From: Rhodanobacter spathiphylli B39
GTDB lineage: Bacteria; Pseudomonadota; Gammaproteobacteria; Xanthomonadales; Rhodanobacteraceae
Assembly (NCBI RefSeq): GCF_000264295.1
Contig: NZ_AJXT01000003.1
Coordinates: 1 to 64,000 of the forward strand
Length of the DNA: 64,000 nucleotides
Direction: 5' to 3'
The position numbers were made by a program, and so were the translations under genes. Positions 18,313 to 28,700 of the stretch are shown piece after piece. A model generated the notes under the pieces. That model was not told the DNA's origin and did not search any database. It saw only the letters and a program-made list of their open reading frames with translations. Position 1 is the first letter of the stretch. Each line of letters opens with the position of its first letter.

Positions 18313-20982
18313 ATGTCCGCACCCGACATCATCCTGAAGACCACGCCACCGCGCCTTCCACGCAATGCGCTGGATCGGGAACGGCTGTTGCAGTTCCTGG
18401 ACGAGATGCACGAGCGGACCGTGATCGCCGTTGTCGCGCCGGCCGGCTTCGGCAAGACCACGCTGTTGCTGCAGTGGCGGCGGCGCTGGATGGAAGAGCA
18501 GGCCCTGGTGGCGTGGCTGGGGGCCGATGCGCAGGATCAGCCGACCCGATTCGTTGAAGGCTTGCTGCAGGCCATCCGCCGCGCAAGCGGGCGGAAGGCG
18601 TTCGACATCATTGCCGACCAGTACGCGAGCGGGATCGGCCAGCAGGTCGAGGCGCTGACGGCGTTGCTGGCGGAAATCGCCCAGCTGCAGGCCGAAACGG
18701 TGCTCATGATCGATGACGCGGAAAGGCTGCCCGCGGCGACCGTGCACGAAGCGATCCAGTATCTGCTGCTGAATGCGCCGGCGAATCTGCATGTGGTGAT
18801 CGGGTCGAGAACGCCCCTGCCATTGCAGACCAGCGAACTCGCTGCGAAGAGCAATTTCGCCGTGCTGAAAACAGACGACTTGCGGCTGCAGTTCGACGAA
18901 TCGATCGAGATACTTGAACGCCGACTTGGACCGCGCCTGGATCTGGACCTGCGCGCGAAGCTGCACGACCTGACCGAGGGCTGGCCGGTCGGCCTGCAGC
19001 TCGCCATCGCGAAGATCGAGCGTGAGGCCGATCCGTCCGCGGCCATTGCCACGTTCTCCGCCCGTCGGGAAAGTCTGCAGGACTATTTCGTGGAATCGCT
19101 CTTTTCACGCCTGCCCCCGCACACCACCGACTTCCTCGTCCGCTCCGCCATCCTCGGGCACATGAACGCGGAGCTCTGCGAGGCCGTGACGGGTTGCGCG
19201 GACGCGGCAGGCCGGCTCGACCATCTGATCCTGGAAACGCCGATCATGATGGTGGGCGAAACCAGCGACTGGGTTCGCCTGCATCCGCTCGCCAGGGATT
19301 TCCTGATGGGCCGGTTCGAACAGTTGCCAGCGGCCGAGCGGGTAGAACTCCATGTCCGCGCCTCCCGCTGGCTGGCCTCGCACGGGCGCTTTTCCGAGGC
19401 GGCGGGCCACGCGCTGGCGGCCGGGGATGAAGCCCTCGCCCACACCTACGCGGCGCAATCGCTGTGGGCGCTCGGCACCGAGGGAAAACTGGCCGAGGCG
19501 CGCGAATGGCTGGATCGCATCCCGCCGAAGGTCCTTGCCGAAAACGTGTCGCTGCGGCTGGTCGCGGCATGGGTGAACGCGCTCGGCGACGGCAATGCGG
19601 AAGCGTTGCGGATCTCCCTAGACATCGCCAACGACCCGGCGACGTCGCCCCGGCTGCTCTGGCTGGCATTGCGCGTCGCCGGCGGCGCGGCGATTTATGC
19701 CGACAACCTGGGTCTGCTGCCGCAGTTGCTGTCCCGATGGCCACAGTTGCCCGGACTGATCGTGGACCCCCTGTACTTTGTCGCGCCCCTGAACTGCAGT
19801 GCTCTGCTGACGCTGCATACGGGTTCGAGCGCCGATGTCCGTACCGCCACCGCAAAGATAGCGGCGTATGGACGCGCCGGCTCCATGCGGTTGGCGGCGG
19901 CATCGGCCCTTTCCATCACCGGGCTGAGCCATCTCAGGGATGGCCACGCCGATCAGGCCGAGGCCGTGTTGCGCCCTGCGCTGGCATTGGCGGAAAAGGA
20001 GGATGGACGACGCAGCACGGTCGCGTGTCTGTATGCCGCCGTGCTCGCCGCTGCCCTGCTGGAGCGCGACCAGCTCGCCGCGGCGCAGGCACTGCTCGCC
20101 AACCGCCTCGACGTCATCGAGAGCAGCTACCCCGATGCGATTCTGACCGCGTATCGCACCCTGGTGCGGATCGCCCTCGGCCAGGGTGATGAGCGGCGCG
20201 CGCTGCATTCACTGGACAGCCTCGATGCCCTGGCCAGCCGCCGGCATTTGCCGCGATTGCAGTTGCACGGTTTGGCCGAGAGGATTCGCATCCACGCCCT
20301 GGCCGAACGCAGCGACATGGTGGGCGAACTGATGCCCCTGCTGGATCGGCTGGCGCCGGCGTTCCAGCAGGAAGATCAGCTGCCGTTGCTGCCGCACTAT
20401 CAGCTTGGGGCGAGCATCGCCAGGGCCTACGCGGCGCTGGCGAGTCACGATGCGGCAAGCGCGAATCGGCAACTGGATACGGCGGACCGGCTGGCCCGCC
20501 AACTGCAACGGACTCGTGATGGCTGGACGGTCAAGGTCCTTCGCGCGGTGGTGGCACGTCAGCAACATGCAGACACCGCACTGGCCTCGCTGGGCGAAGT
20601 GCTGTCACTGGCGAGCCTGGGCGGCAATGCCAGGCTGCTCGCCGAGACCCATCCGCTGGCCGTCCAGATGGCCGTGGAGCTGCACAGGAACAGCACCGGA
20701 CTGCGGATAGTGGGGCGTGCGGACCAGCCAGCCGCTTCGCCGACAGCCACCTTGCCCTCAACGGATCAGATGCCTCGGCAACCCGGCCTGCTGACGGCGA
20801 AGGAAGCGGAGATACTCAAGCTGTTGCAGGAAGGCCTGTCGAACAAGCTGATCGCACGCCACCTCGACATCAGTGCCGAGACCGTGAAATGGCACCTGAA
20901 GAACCTGTTCCAGAAACTTTCGGCCGGCACCCGCCGCCATGCTGTCGATCGCGCCCGCGTGCTCGGCCTGGTGGTGAATTGA
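18313..20982 (+). CDS. MalT-like LuxR-family ATP-dependent transcriptional regulator
   Basis: 889 residues, matching the STAND/LAL class. Walker A APAGFGKTT is at 42-50 and a Walker B-like VLMIDDAE lies near 134. A helical/TPR-like sensor region follows (about 350-800). The C-terminal LuxR-type helix-turn-helix (about 825-889) contains LTAKEAEILKLLQEGLSNKLIA and the recognition region ISAETVKWHLKNLF. Such regulators bind ATP and an inducer, oligomerise and activate transcription. The inducer is unknown. The divergent M4 protease gene is the most obvious candidate target. Confidence 0.9.
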   Translation: MSAPDIILKTTPPRLPRNALDRERLLQFLDEMHERTVIAVVAPAGFGKTTLLLQWRRRWMEEQALVAWLGADAQDQPTRFVEGLLQAIRRASGRKAFDIIADQYASGIGQQVEALTALLAEIAQLQAETVLMIDDAERLPAATVHEAIQYLLLNAPANLHVVIGSRTPLPLQTSELAAKSNFAVLKTDDLRLQFDESIEILERRLGPRLDLDLRAKLHDLTEGWPVGLQLAIAKIEREADPSAAIATFSARRESLQDYFVESLFSRLPPHTTDFLVRSAILGHMNAELCEAVTGCADAAGRLDHLILETPIMMVGETSDWVRLHPLARDFLMGRFEQLPAAERVELHVRASRWLASHGRFSEAAGHALAAGDEALAHTYAAQSLWALGTEGKLAEAREWLDRIPPKVLAENVSLRLVAAWVNALGDGNAEALRISLDIANDPATSPRLLWLALRVAGGAAIYADNLGLLPQLLSRWPQLPGLIVDPLYFVAPLNCSALLTLHTGSSADVRTATAKIAAYGRAGSMRLAAASALSITGLSHLRDGHADQAEAVLRPALALAEKEDGRRSTVACLYAAVLAAALLERDQLAAAQALLANRLDVIESSYPDAILTAYRTLVRIALGQGDERRALHSLDSLDALASRRHLPRLQLHGLAERIRIHALAERSDMVGELMPLLDRLAPAFQQEDQLPLLPHYQLGASIARAYAALASHDAASANRQLDTADRLARQLQRTRDGWTVKVLRAVVARQQHADTALASLGEVLSLASLGGNARLLAETHPLAVQMAVELHRNSTGLRIVGRADQPAASPTATLPSTDQMPRQPGLLTAKEAEILKLLQEGLSNKLIARHLDISAETVKWHLKNLFQKLSAGTRRHAVDRARVLGLVVN

Positions 20983-21075
20983 GACAAGCCGACGCGCGTG
21001 CAGGAGTTCCACTCGCCCGCACGCCAGTCGCAACGTCAACGCCATGGACAAGCGCTCGCGAGAACCTGGGTGGGT

Positions 21076-22278
21076 TCAGCGAATGACCTGCGCAACGGCC
21101 GCAGCCACGGTGTCGAGGTTGGCCTGGTTCAGCGCCGCCACGCAGATGCGTCCGCTGTCGAGGGCATAGATCGCGTATTCGTCGCGCAGAAGGTGCACCT
21201 GCGCCTTGCTCAGGCCGGAGTAGGAGAACATGCCCGCCTGCCGGTTGATGAAGCCGAAGTCCGGCGCGCCCAGTGCGGCCAGTTTCTCGACGAAGCCCGC
21301 ACGCATCGCGTGGATGCGCCCGCGCATGCCACCGAGTTCCTGCTCCCAGCGCGCGCGCAGTTCGCTGCTGCCCAGCACGCCGGCGACCAGCGCGGCGCCG
21401 TGCGTCGACGGGCTGGAGTAGATCGTGCGGATGACCTGCTTGACCTTCGACTGCAGCCGCGCGGCCTCGTCGCGATCGACACCGACCATCGACAGGGCGC
21501 CGACCCGCTCGCCGTACAGCGAGAACGACTTCGAGTACGAATTGGCGACCACGAAGGCCTCGATGCCCGACTCTCCCAGCAGGCGCACCGCGGTGGCGTC
21601 CTGTTCGGTGCCCCGGTCGAAACCCTGGTAGGCCATGTCGACGAAGGGCAGCAGCTTGCGCTCCTTCAGCAGCTCGATCAGCTGCGTCCATTGCGTCGCG
21701 TCCAGATCCACGCCCGTGGGGTTGTGGCAGCACGCGTGCAGCAGCACCACGGTGCCAGGCTCCAGCCTGCCCAGGTCTTCCAGCATGCCGGCGAAATCCA
21801 GGCCGTGCGTGGCCGGATCGTAGTAGCGGTATTCCAGCAATTCGAAACCCGCCGTGCGGAACACCACGTGGTGGTTGCCCCAGCTCGGGTTGCTGATGGC
21901 GATCTTCGCGCCGGCGCCGCCGACCTGCTTCAGCAGGTCCGCGGCCACGCGCAGCGCGGCGCTGCCGCCGATGGTCTGCGCGGTGGCCACGCGTCCGGCG
22001 GCGAGCAGCGGCGATGCTTCGCCGAACACCAGTTGCTGGGTCAGCCGGTTGTACGCGGCCAGCCCGTCGATCGGCAGGTAGCCGCGCGGCTTGGCCGCGG
22101 CGGCCAGCGCGTTCTCCACCTCGTGCACGCTCGGCAACAGCGGAATGCGGCCCTGTTCGTCGACATAGATGCCCACGCCAAGATTGATCTTGCCCGGCCG
22201 GGGATCGGCGAGGTAGGTCTCGGTGAGACCCAGGATCGGATCGCCCGGAGCCATTTCAACGGATGCAAAGTAGGACAC
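21076..22278 (-). CDS. Aromatic amino acid / aspartate aminotransferase
   Basis: 400 residues, class I PLP-dependent aminotransferase of the TyrB/AspC subgroup. Visible features are the N-terminal APGDPILGLTE and NLGVGIYVDEQG motifs, the substrate/PLP loop CCHNPTGVD, DMAYQGFDRG, and the PLP lysine in NSYSKSFSLYGERVGAL. It transfers the amino group between aromatic amino acids or aspartate and 2-oxoglutarate in the cytoplasm. TyrB and AspC cannot be separated by eye. The ttcA gene lies just upstream on the same strand (33 nt). Confidence 0.92.
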   Translation of the reverse strand: MSYFASVEMAPGDPILGLTETYLADPRPGKINLGVGIYVDEQGRIPLLPSVHEVENALAAAAKPRGYLPIDGLAAYNRLTQQLVFGEASPLLAAGRVATAQTIGGSAALRVAADLLKQVGGAGAKIAISNPSWGNHHVVFRTAGFELLEYRYYDPATHGLDFAGMLEDLGRLEPGTVVLLHACCHNPTGVDLDATQWTQLIELLKERKLLPFVDMAYQGFDRGTEQDATAVRLLGESGIEAFVVANSYSKSFSLYGERVGALSMVGVDRDEAARLQSKVKQVIRTIYSSPSTHGAALVAGVLGSSELRARWEQELGGMRGRIHAMRAGFVEKLAALGAPDFGFINRQAGMFSYSGLSKAQVHLLRDEYAIYALDSGRICVAALNQANLDTVAAAVAQVIR

Positions 22279-22311
22279 GGCGGTTACTCGAAGTGAGGTG
22301 ACGGGGAGGGT

Positions 22312-23172
22312 TCAGGCCTGCGTGGTGGCGGTGTCGTCCGTGCCGTCGACCGGCCAGGCGACGGAGGCGGGCGTGGCGCCGAAGCTGAAGTCGAACAGCT
22401 GGCGGTCGGCCAGTTGCGAGGGTGACACATGGGTCAGCGCGCGAAAGATGTTCTCGCTGCGCCCGGGCTGCTGCCGTTCCCACTCGGCCAGCATCCGGCC
22501 CACCGCCTGGCGCTGCAGGTTGTCCTGCGAGCCGCACAGGTTGCACGGGATGATCGGAAACTGCTGCTGCGCCGCGTACTCGGCGATGTCGTCCTCGCGG
22601 CAATAGGCCAGCGGGCGGATCACCACGTGACGGCCGTCGTCCGAGCGCAGCTTCGGCGGCATCGCCTTCAGCTGCGCCTGGTAGAACATGTTGAGGAAGA
22701 ACGTGGCGAGGATGTCGTCGCGATGATGGCCGAGCGCGATCTTGGTGATGCCGTTGGCCGCCGCCCAGGTGTACAGCGCGCCGCGACGCAGCCGCGAGCA
22801 CAGGCTGCACATGGTCTTCCCCGCGGGAATCACCCGGGTCACCGTGCTGTAGGTGTCCTGCTCGATGATGTGAAACGGCACGCCGCGGGCGGTCAGGTAG
22901 TCCGGCAATACATGTTCCGGGTAGTCCGGCTGCTTCTGGTCCAGGTTCACCGCGATCAGTTCGAAGCGCACCGGCGCCTTCGCCTGCAACTGCAGCAGCA
23001 GGTCCAGCAAGGTGTACGAATCCTTGCCGCCGGACAGGCACACCATCACCTTGTCGCCCTCCTCGATCATGCCGAAATCGCCCACCGCCTGGCCTACCTG
23101 GCGGCGCAGGCGCCGGGCCAGCTTGCCGCCGTCGGCGGCGGGTGGGCGGAAAATGGGCAACGGGGCGGACAT
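22312..23172 (-). CDS. ttcA: tRNA 2-thiocytidine biosynthesis protein TtcA
   Basis: 286 residues from the ATG at 23172; an open frame reaches 23310 but only this start matches the family. The PP-loop ATPase motif SGGKDS is at 47-52. Two CxxC pairs, CSLC (about 122) and CNLC (about 215), would hold the Fe-S cluster. TtcA thiolates cytidine 32 of tRNAs. The gene overlaps nothing and is divergent from the small YdcH gene. Confidence 0.95.
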   Translation of the reverse strand: MSAPLPIFRPPAADGGKLARRLRRQVGQAVGDFGMIEEGDKVMVCLSGGKDSYTLLDLLLQLQAKAPVRFELIAVNLDQKQPDYPEHVLPDYLTARGVPFHIIEQDTYSTVTRVIPAGKTMCSLCSRLRRGALYTWAAANGITKIALGHHRDDILATFFLNMFYQAQLKAMPPKLRSDDGRHVVIRPLAYCREDDIAEYAAQQQFPIIPCNLCGSQDNLQRQAVGRMLAEWERQQPGRSENIFRALTHVSPSQLADRQLFDFSFGATPASVAWPVDGTDDTATTQA

Positions 23173-23308
23173 GTCGGGCGATCGGCAACGGGAGCCTGCC
23201 ATTGTAGCGACCTCGCCGCCGCCGGGCCGAATCCATGGGCACGGCGGCAAATCGGCGTGGCAAATCGGCGGTACACTTGGGAAATCGCCGCCCAGCCTCA
23301 TCACCGTC

Positions 23309-23515
23309 ATGCAGGTCCAGGATCACGCAGAAATCGTCCACTTGCTCGCCGAGCTGCGGATGGAGCATCGCGACCTCGACGCCGCGATCGACCAGCTCGC
23401 CTCGGCGATCGGTCGCGACGAGCTGCAGCTGACCCGGCTGAAGAAACGCAAGCTGCTGCTGAAGGACCACATCGCGCGGCTCGAGAGCAAGCTGATCCCC
23501 GACCTCGACGCCTGA
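23309..23515 (+). CDS. YdcH-family (DUF465) small coiled-coil protein
   Basis: 68 residues, almost entirely one or two helices: [20 protein letters not shown] followed by [19 protein letters not shown]. This matches the DUF465/YdcH family of short cytoplasmic proteins of unknown function that are common in Proteobacteria. It is followed 19 nt later by a GNAT gene on the same strand and is likely co-transcribed with it. Confidence 0.85.
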   Translation: MQVQDHAEIVHLLAELRMEHRDLDAAIDQLASAIGRDELQLTRLKKRKLLLKDHIARLESKLIPDLDA

Positions 23516-23534
23516 GCGCCCACTGGAATCCCCG

Positions 23535-24134
23535 ATGACCCCGTTCGCCCCGATCCGTCTGCACGACGAATACGTCGTGCTGGAACCGCTGAGCCTGGAA
23601 CACGTGCCGGCACTGGAGGCGGCCGCCGCCGACGGCGAGCTGTGGAACCTGCAGGTCACCAGCGTCCCGGCACCGGGGCAGACCGGTGACTACGTGGCCA
23701 AGGCGCTGCAAGGCCAGGCCGAAGGCCACATGCTGCCGTTCGCGATCCGCGAGTCCGGCAGCGGCGAGATCGTTGGCAGCACCCGCTACTACGAGATCGA
23801 CGCCGCGCTGCCACGGCTCGCCATCGGCTACACCTGGTACGCGAAGCGCTGGCAGAAGAGCCACCTCAACACCGCCTGCAAGCGGCTGCTGCTGGAGCAC
23901 GCGTTCGAGGCCCTGGACTGCGTGGCGGTGGCCTTCCACACCGACGAATTGAACGAGGATTCGCAGCGCGCGATCGAGCGTCTTGGCGCGCAGCGCGAGG
24001 GCGTCCTGCGCGCCCACCGGCGCCGCGTCGACGGCAGCCTGCGCAACACCGTGTGCTTCAGCATCCTCGCCGGGGAATGGCCGAACGTGTCGAACTGGCT
24101 GGAGATGCGGCTGAGCCGGCTGGCGGCATCGTAG
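23535..24134 (+). CDS. GNAT family N-acetyltransferase (RimJ/RimL type)
   Basis: 199 residues. The N-terminus (IRLHDEYVVLEPLSLEHVPAL) and the core IAIGYTWYAKRWQKSHLNTACKRL-type segment, with its degenerate acetyl-CoA loop, match RimL-like N-acetyltransferases that act on proteins or small amines. The final VDGSLRNTVCFSIL segment is the usual closing strand. The target is unknown. The TAG stop codon lies inside the left end of the palindromic element at 24131-24203. Confidence 0.85.
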   Translation: MTPFAPIRLHDEYVVLEPLSLEHVPALEAAAADGELWNLQVTSVPAPGQTGDYVAKALQGQAEGHMLPFAIRESGSGEIVGSTRYYEIDAALPRLAIGYTWYAKRWQKSHLNTACKRLLLEHAFEALDCVAVAFHTDELNEDSQRAIERLGAQREGVLRAHRRRVDGSLRNTVCFSILAGEWPNVSNWLEMRLSRLAAS

Positions 24135-24203
24135 GAGCGCACCCATGCGCGATGGCTCTTCGTCACGTCACGAAAAGCGTTCGCGCGCGGGATACGCTCC
24201 TAC
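24131..24203. repeat. REP-like palindrome with TAGGAGCG/CGCTCCTA ends
   Basis: GTAGGAGCG (24131-24139) and CGCTCCTAC (24195-24203) are perfect terminal inverted repeats. Complementarity continues imperfectly inward (GCACCCATGCGCG against CGCGCGGGATACGC). This is the kind of short palindromic intergenic repeat widespread in xanthomonads and pseudomonads. The stop codons of both convergent genes, the GNAT (24132-24134) and pssA (24202-24200), are the TAG triplets of these terminal repeats. Confidence 0.8.
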
Positions 24204-25600
24204 ATCAGCCGGTTGAGCAGGTGGTCGAGCTGGCTGCGGCTGAGTCGCTTCAGCAGCTTGCGCACCTCGGGCGGATACTGCCGCGGGCTCTCCAGCGCCT
24301 GGTAGTCGACCAGTCGCGTGGCGTGCCGGCGCAAGGCCGCCCACTCCGCTTCGTGTTGTGCCTGCAGCAGGCGCGACGGGTCGCGCAGGATCAGTGCGTT
24401 TTCCAGATCCAGTGACCACGCGCGCGGATTGAGGTTGTTGCCGGTCAGCACGGCCACGTCGTCGTCGATCAGCAGGCCCTTCAGGTGATAGCTGTTGTCG
24501 CCGTCGCGCCACAGGTGCAGGTTGAGCTGGCCGCTGTCGATCTGGCGGCGGTGCGCGCGGGCGAAGCGGCGCAGGTTGTTTTCGTACAGGTAGGGCAACA
24601 GGCCGATGGTCTTGAACGGCTCGCCCGGCGGGATGTAGAAATCGTTGGCGGTCTTGTCGCCGACCATGATGTCGATCGTGCAGCCACGACGCAGCAGCTG
24701 GCCCAGCACCGCGCGCACCGGCCGCGGCAGGTTGAAGTAAGGGGTCAGCACGATCAGTCGCTGGCGCGTGCCACGCAGCAAGTCGAGCAGCACCTCGTTC
24801 AGCGTGTTGTCGCTGCGGCCGAAGCCCGGCAGGGGCGTCACCGCCACCGTGCCGTCGACCAGGCTGGCCTGCGGCACCTCGTAGCTTGCCCGCTGCAATG
24901 CCTGGCGGAATTCGCGGATCGCCGGCTGCAACGACTTCGTCGAGGGCACGTCCGCCACGTTCAGGCGCCGCACCGCATCGCTGCCGTTGAAATGCTTCTG
25001 CACGAAACCGGCCATCGCGTCGGCCAGGCCGGCGTGCTGCAGCAGGTGATAGCGGTCGAGCCGGTAGCGCCCATGCCGAGCGAGATAGACATCATTGAGA
25101 CTGGCGCCGCTGTAGAGCACCGCATCGTCGATCACGAAGCCTTTCAGATGCAGCACGCCGAACAGTTCGCGGTTCTGCACCGGCACGCCGTAGATCTCCA
25201 CCCCCGGCCCCAGCCGCGCCGCGTACTCGCGGTACATGCCCGCGTTGCCCGCGCTTTTCTGCTTGCCGATCAGGCCGCGCTGGGCGCGATGCCAGTCCAC
25301 GAACACGGCTATCTGCAGATCCGGCGCGCGCGCCTTCGCCGCGTAAAGCGCATCGAGCACTTCACGGCCGGCATCGTCGTCCTGCAGGTACAAGGCCACG
25401 ATCACGATGCGCCGGGTAGCCTGGCCGATGAGTCGCAGCAGGGTCTGCCGGAACGCAGCCGGGTCAGGCAGGGTGGCGATGGCGCCGGCGGGCACCGCGA
25501 AGAACGGCATCGCCTGCGTCGAGGCGCCCGGCTTGCGCCTGCGGGGGAACGGCAGGATGCGCCGCGCGATGCGGCCGGGAGCGGAGATCAGCTTGTTCAT
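24200..25600 (-). CDS. pssA: CDP-diacylglycerol-serine O-phosphatidyltransferase (PssA, PLD-type)
   Basis: 466 residues from the ATG at 25600; a TTG start seven codons upstream is possible. Two phospholipase-D HKD motifs are present: HLKGFVIDD (first half) and HLKGLLIDD (second half), each followed by the Ser/Asn-rich GASLNDVYL or GNNLNPRAW. Length and arrangement match the E. coli-type (PLD superfamily) phosphatidylserine synthase, a peripheral membrane enzyme making phosphatidylserine from CDP-diacylglycerol and serine. It is divergent from a patatin-like lipase. Confidence 0.9.
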   Translation of the reverse strand: MNKLISAPGRIARRILPFPRRRKPGASTQAMPFFAVPAGAIATLPDPAAFRQTLLRLIGQATRRIVIVALYLQDDDAGREVLDALYAAKARAPDLQIAVFVDWHRAQRGLIGKQKSAGNAGMYREYAARLGPGVEIYGVPVQNRELFGVLHLKGFVIDDAVLYSGASLNDVYLARHGRYRLDRYHLLQHAGLADAMAGFVQKHFNGSDAVRRLNVADVPSTKSLQPAIREFRQALQRASYEVPQASLVDGTVAVTPLPGFGRSDNTLNEVLLDLLRGTRQRLIVLTPYFNLPRPVRAVLGQLLRRGCTIDIMVGDKTANDFYIPPGEPFKTIGLLPYLYENNLRRFARAHRRQIDSGQLNLHLWRDGDNSYHLKGLLIDDDVAVLTGNNLNPRAWSLDLENALILRDPSRLLQAQHEAEWAALRRHATRLVDYQALESPRQYPPEVRKLLKRLSRSQLDHLLNRLM

Positions 25601-25766
25601 GGCCACAACGATGGACGACAACGCCCATCATCGCAAACCACGGCGGATGCGCCTACACCGCGGCGCGGCTTCCACGCCGCCGACGGCACTTGCCGCGGGC
25701 GACGCCCGGGCGCATAACCTCACCCGCGGCATGGCAGGGGCATCGAGGCCCGGGGGAGAGCAAGCC

Positions 25767-28700
25767 ATGAATCAGAACGGGGAAGCACCGCCCTCGCCTG
25801 GCGAGCCGGCTTCGACGGAAGCACAGCTGTTCGGCATGCGGCGCGATCGCGCCGGGGTGGAGCCGCAGGCGCCACACGCCGGCCTGGCCTTGTCCGGTGG
25901 CGGCGTGCGCAGCGCCACCTTCTGCCTGGGCCTGTTGCGGGCGCTGGCGCGCAACGGCGTGCTGCACCGTTTTGACTACCTTTCGACGGTCTCCGGTGGC
26001 GGCTACATCGGCGCCGCGTTTGGACGTCTGTTCAACGCCGCCACCACGCCGCAACGGGTCGAACAGGGCCTGGCCAATGACCGGTCGCTGCTGCTGTGGT
26101 GGTTGCGCAGTAACGGTCGCTACCTGACGCCCGCCGGCGCAGGCGACCTGTTGCAGGCTGCCACCGGGCAACTGCGCGGCTTCGTGGCCACCCAGTTCGA
26201 GATCGCCGTGCTGTTGGCGCTGCTGGCATCGGCGGTGGTGTTGCCGCACCTGCTCTGCTACCCGGTCTACGCCCAACACCTGCCATGGCTGACGGTGAAC
26301 CTGTGGTGGCTGGGCCTGGTTCCGCTGGGCTGGTTGTCGGCGGCCTGCGCCTTCGCCTACTGGTGGGCACGCGATCCGGAAGACGGCTCGCTGGCGGGCG
26401 ACCTGGCCATCGTCGTGGTGACCGCCGCGCTCGGCGGCGGCCTGCTGTGGCTGGCCCCGCCGCTGGACAGCAGCCACGGCCCGGGCCTGATGCAGGTGGC
26501 CGGCGTGATCCTGCTGGCCATTCCACTGGCATGGCTGTGGACGCGCGTCCGCGGCAGCCAACCCGCCCAGGACCGCGTGCGCTACACGATCAGCCTCACC
26601 TTCCTGCTGAAGTGCCTGCTGCTGTTGCTGCTGCTGGGCGTCGCCGACCTGCTCGGCTGGTTCCTCGCCTGGTTGCTGGAATCGGGCGCCCTGCGCGCTC
26701 CCGGGTGGAACGGCGCGGGCATGATCGCGCTGCTGGTGGCGGTGGCGCGCTTTGCCCTGCCGGCGCTGCAGCCGCACAACGACAAGCCCAGCCTGGCGCG
26801 CCTGCCACTGGCCCTGATCGCCAACCTGTGCGGCCTGTTGCTGCTCGGCCTGCTGCTGTTGTTCTGGCTCAGCGCGCTGCAGTACCTGCTGTTCTTCATG
26901 GGCACCACCACGTCCGCGCCAGCGGCCTGGCTGCGCTGGCTGGCCGTAGTGGTGCCGTGCCTTGCCTATGCGGGGCTGACCGGGCGCAACCTGCAGGCGA
27001 TCAACCGCTCGTCGCTGCACGCGTTCTATCGCTCGCGCATCGCGCGCACCTACGTCGCGGTGGGCAACCAGCCGGTGGCCGTCGCCGGCCCGACGCGCTT
27101 CCCCGTCTCGCCGCTGCAGTCGACGGACTCCGCCAGCGCACAGGCGGTGGTCAAGGTGACCGAACTGCTCGACCACGACGATGTGGCACTGCCCGACTAC
27201 ACGCCGCACCTGCACGGCGGCCCGATCCACCTGATCAACTGTTGCATCAACCAGACCGTCGACGATCGCACCGAGGCGTTCAACGCCGATCGCAAGGGCA
27301 TCTGCCTCACCGTCGGTCCGTTCGGCGTGGAAACCGGGACCCGGCCCGCACGAACGCAGCCTGCGGGCGCCGGCGAAACGCTGCAGGGCACCACGCTGGC
27401 CGAGTGGATCGCCATCTCCGGTGCCGCCGCCGGTTCCGGCATGGGTTCGATGACCCGCCCCGGGGTGGCCGTGCTCACCTTCCTGAGCGGCCTCCGGCTC
27501 GGCTACTGGTGGCGCAACCGGCTCGGCAAGCCGTCGCTGTCATGGTCATGGCTCGGCAAGTCGCGGGCGGCCCTGCAGGAAATGCTGGCGCGCTTTCCCG
27601 GCCTGCAGGGGCCGGTGTGGTACCTGTCCGACGGCGGGCATTTCGACAACACCGGTGTCTATGCCCTGCTCAAGCGCGAGCTGAAGCTGATCGTGCTGGC
27701 CGATTGCGGTGCCGACCCGAACTACCTGTTCGCCGACGTCGAAAACCTGGTCCGCAAGGCGCGCATCGACTATGCCGCCATCATCGAATTCATCGACCCG
27801 GCCAGCCTCGCGCCGGGCACCGTCGAGCCCGCGCTGCTGGCCCGGCTCGGCACGCCGGACAGCGTGATGCCGGGGCCGGGCACGCAAAGCCTGCTGCTGG
27901 CCCGCATCCGCTACCAGAGCGGCAACACCGGCGCCCTGCTGGTGGTGAAACCGCGCCAGCCGGCGGACTCGCCGCTCGACATCGTCGGCTACGCCAACCG
28001 CGACATGCGTTTCCCGCAGCAGGGTACGGAGGACCAGTTCTTCGACGAGGCGCAATGGGAAAGCTATTGCCAGCTGGGCGAACTGCTGGGCAGGCCGCTC
28101 GATCGCGCGATCCTCGACGCACTTCCCGCGCTGGCGCTGGACGGGGTCGCCGCCAGCATCGGTCCGCTCGCTCCGGACGTGCAGAAGAGCGCGATGTCGC
28201 TGCGCCAGCGGGTCACCGCCACGGTCGGCGCCTCGCTCGGACTGAGCGCGATCGCCGGCCTGGCGCTGGCCGGTTGGCAAGCGTGGGATGCCCACCTGAA
28301 ACAGGGCATCGAACAGCAGAAACTGGTCACCGAGGCCGCCCGCGACCTGGGCAAGGCGATCGGCGACGATGCCGCCTTCGACGGCAGCATGGATGCCTCG
28401 GTGCAGCTGTTCCGCGCCCAGGCCGGGCCGCCGCCGTACCCGGACTCGATCCGCCTGATGGTGGACGGCCTGGTCGATTCGCTGCAGGCGAAATGCGCCA
28501 AACTGCCACCGGGCCAGCTCGCGCTCAATTGCAACAACGACCTGACCATCCTCGGCGGCGCCCCCTCGCTGACCCGCTGGGAACGCGCCATGGTCGGCTA
28601 CCGTGACTGGCCACCGGTGGTGGCGCTCGATCCCGACGCACCCGTCGTGGCGGGCGCGAACCCCTCCCCGGACTCCGCAACCACGACATCCGCCACCGAC

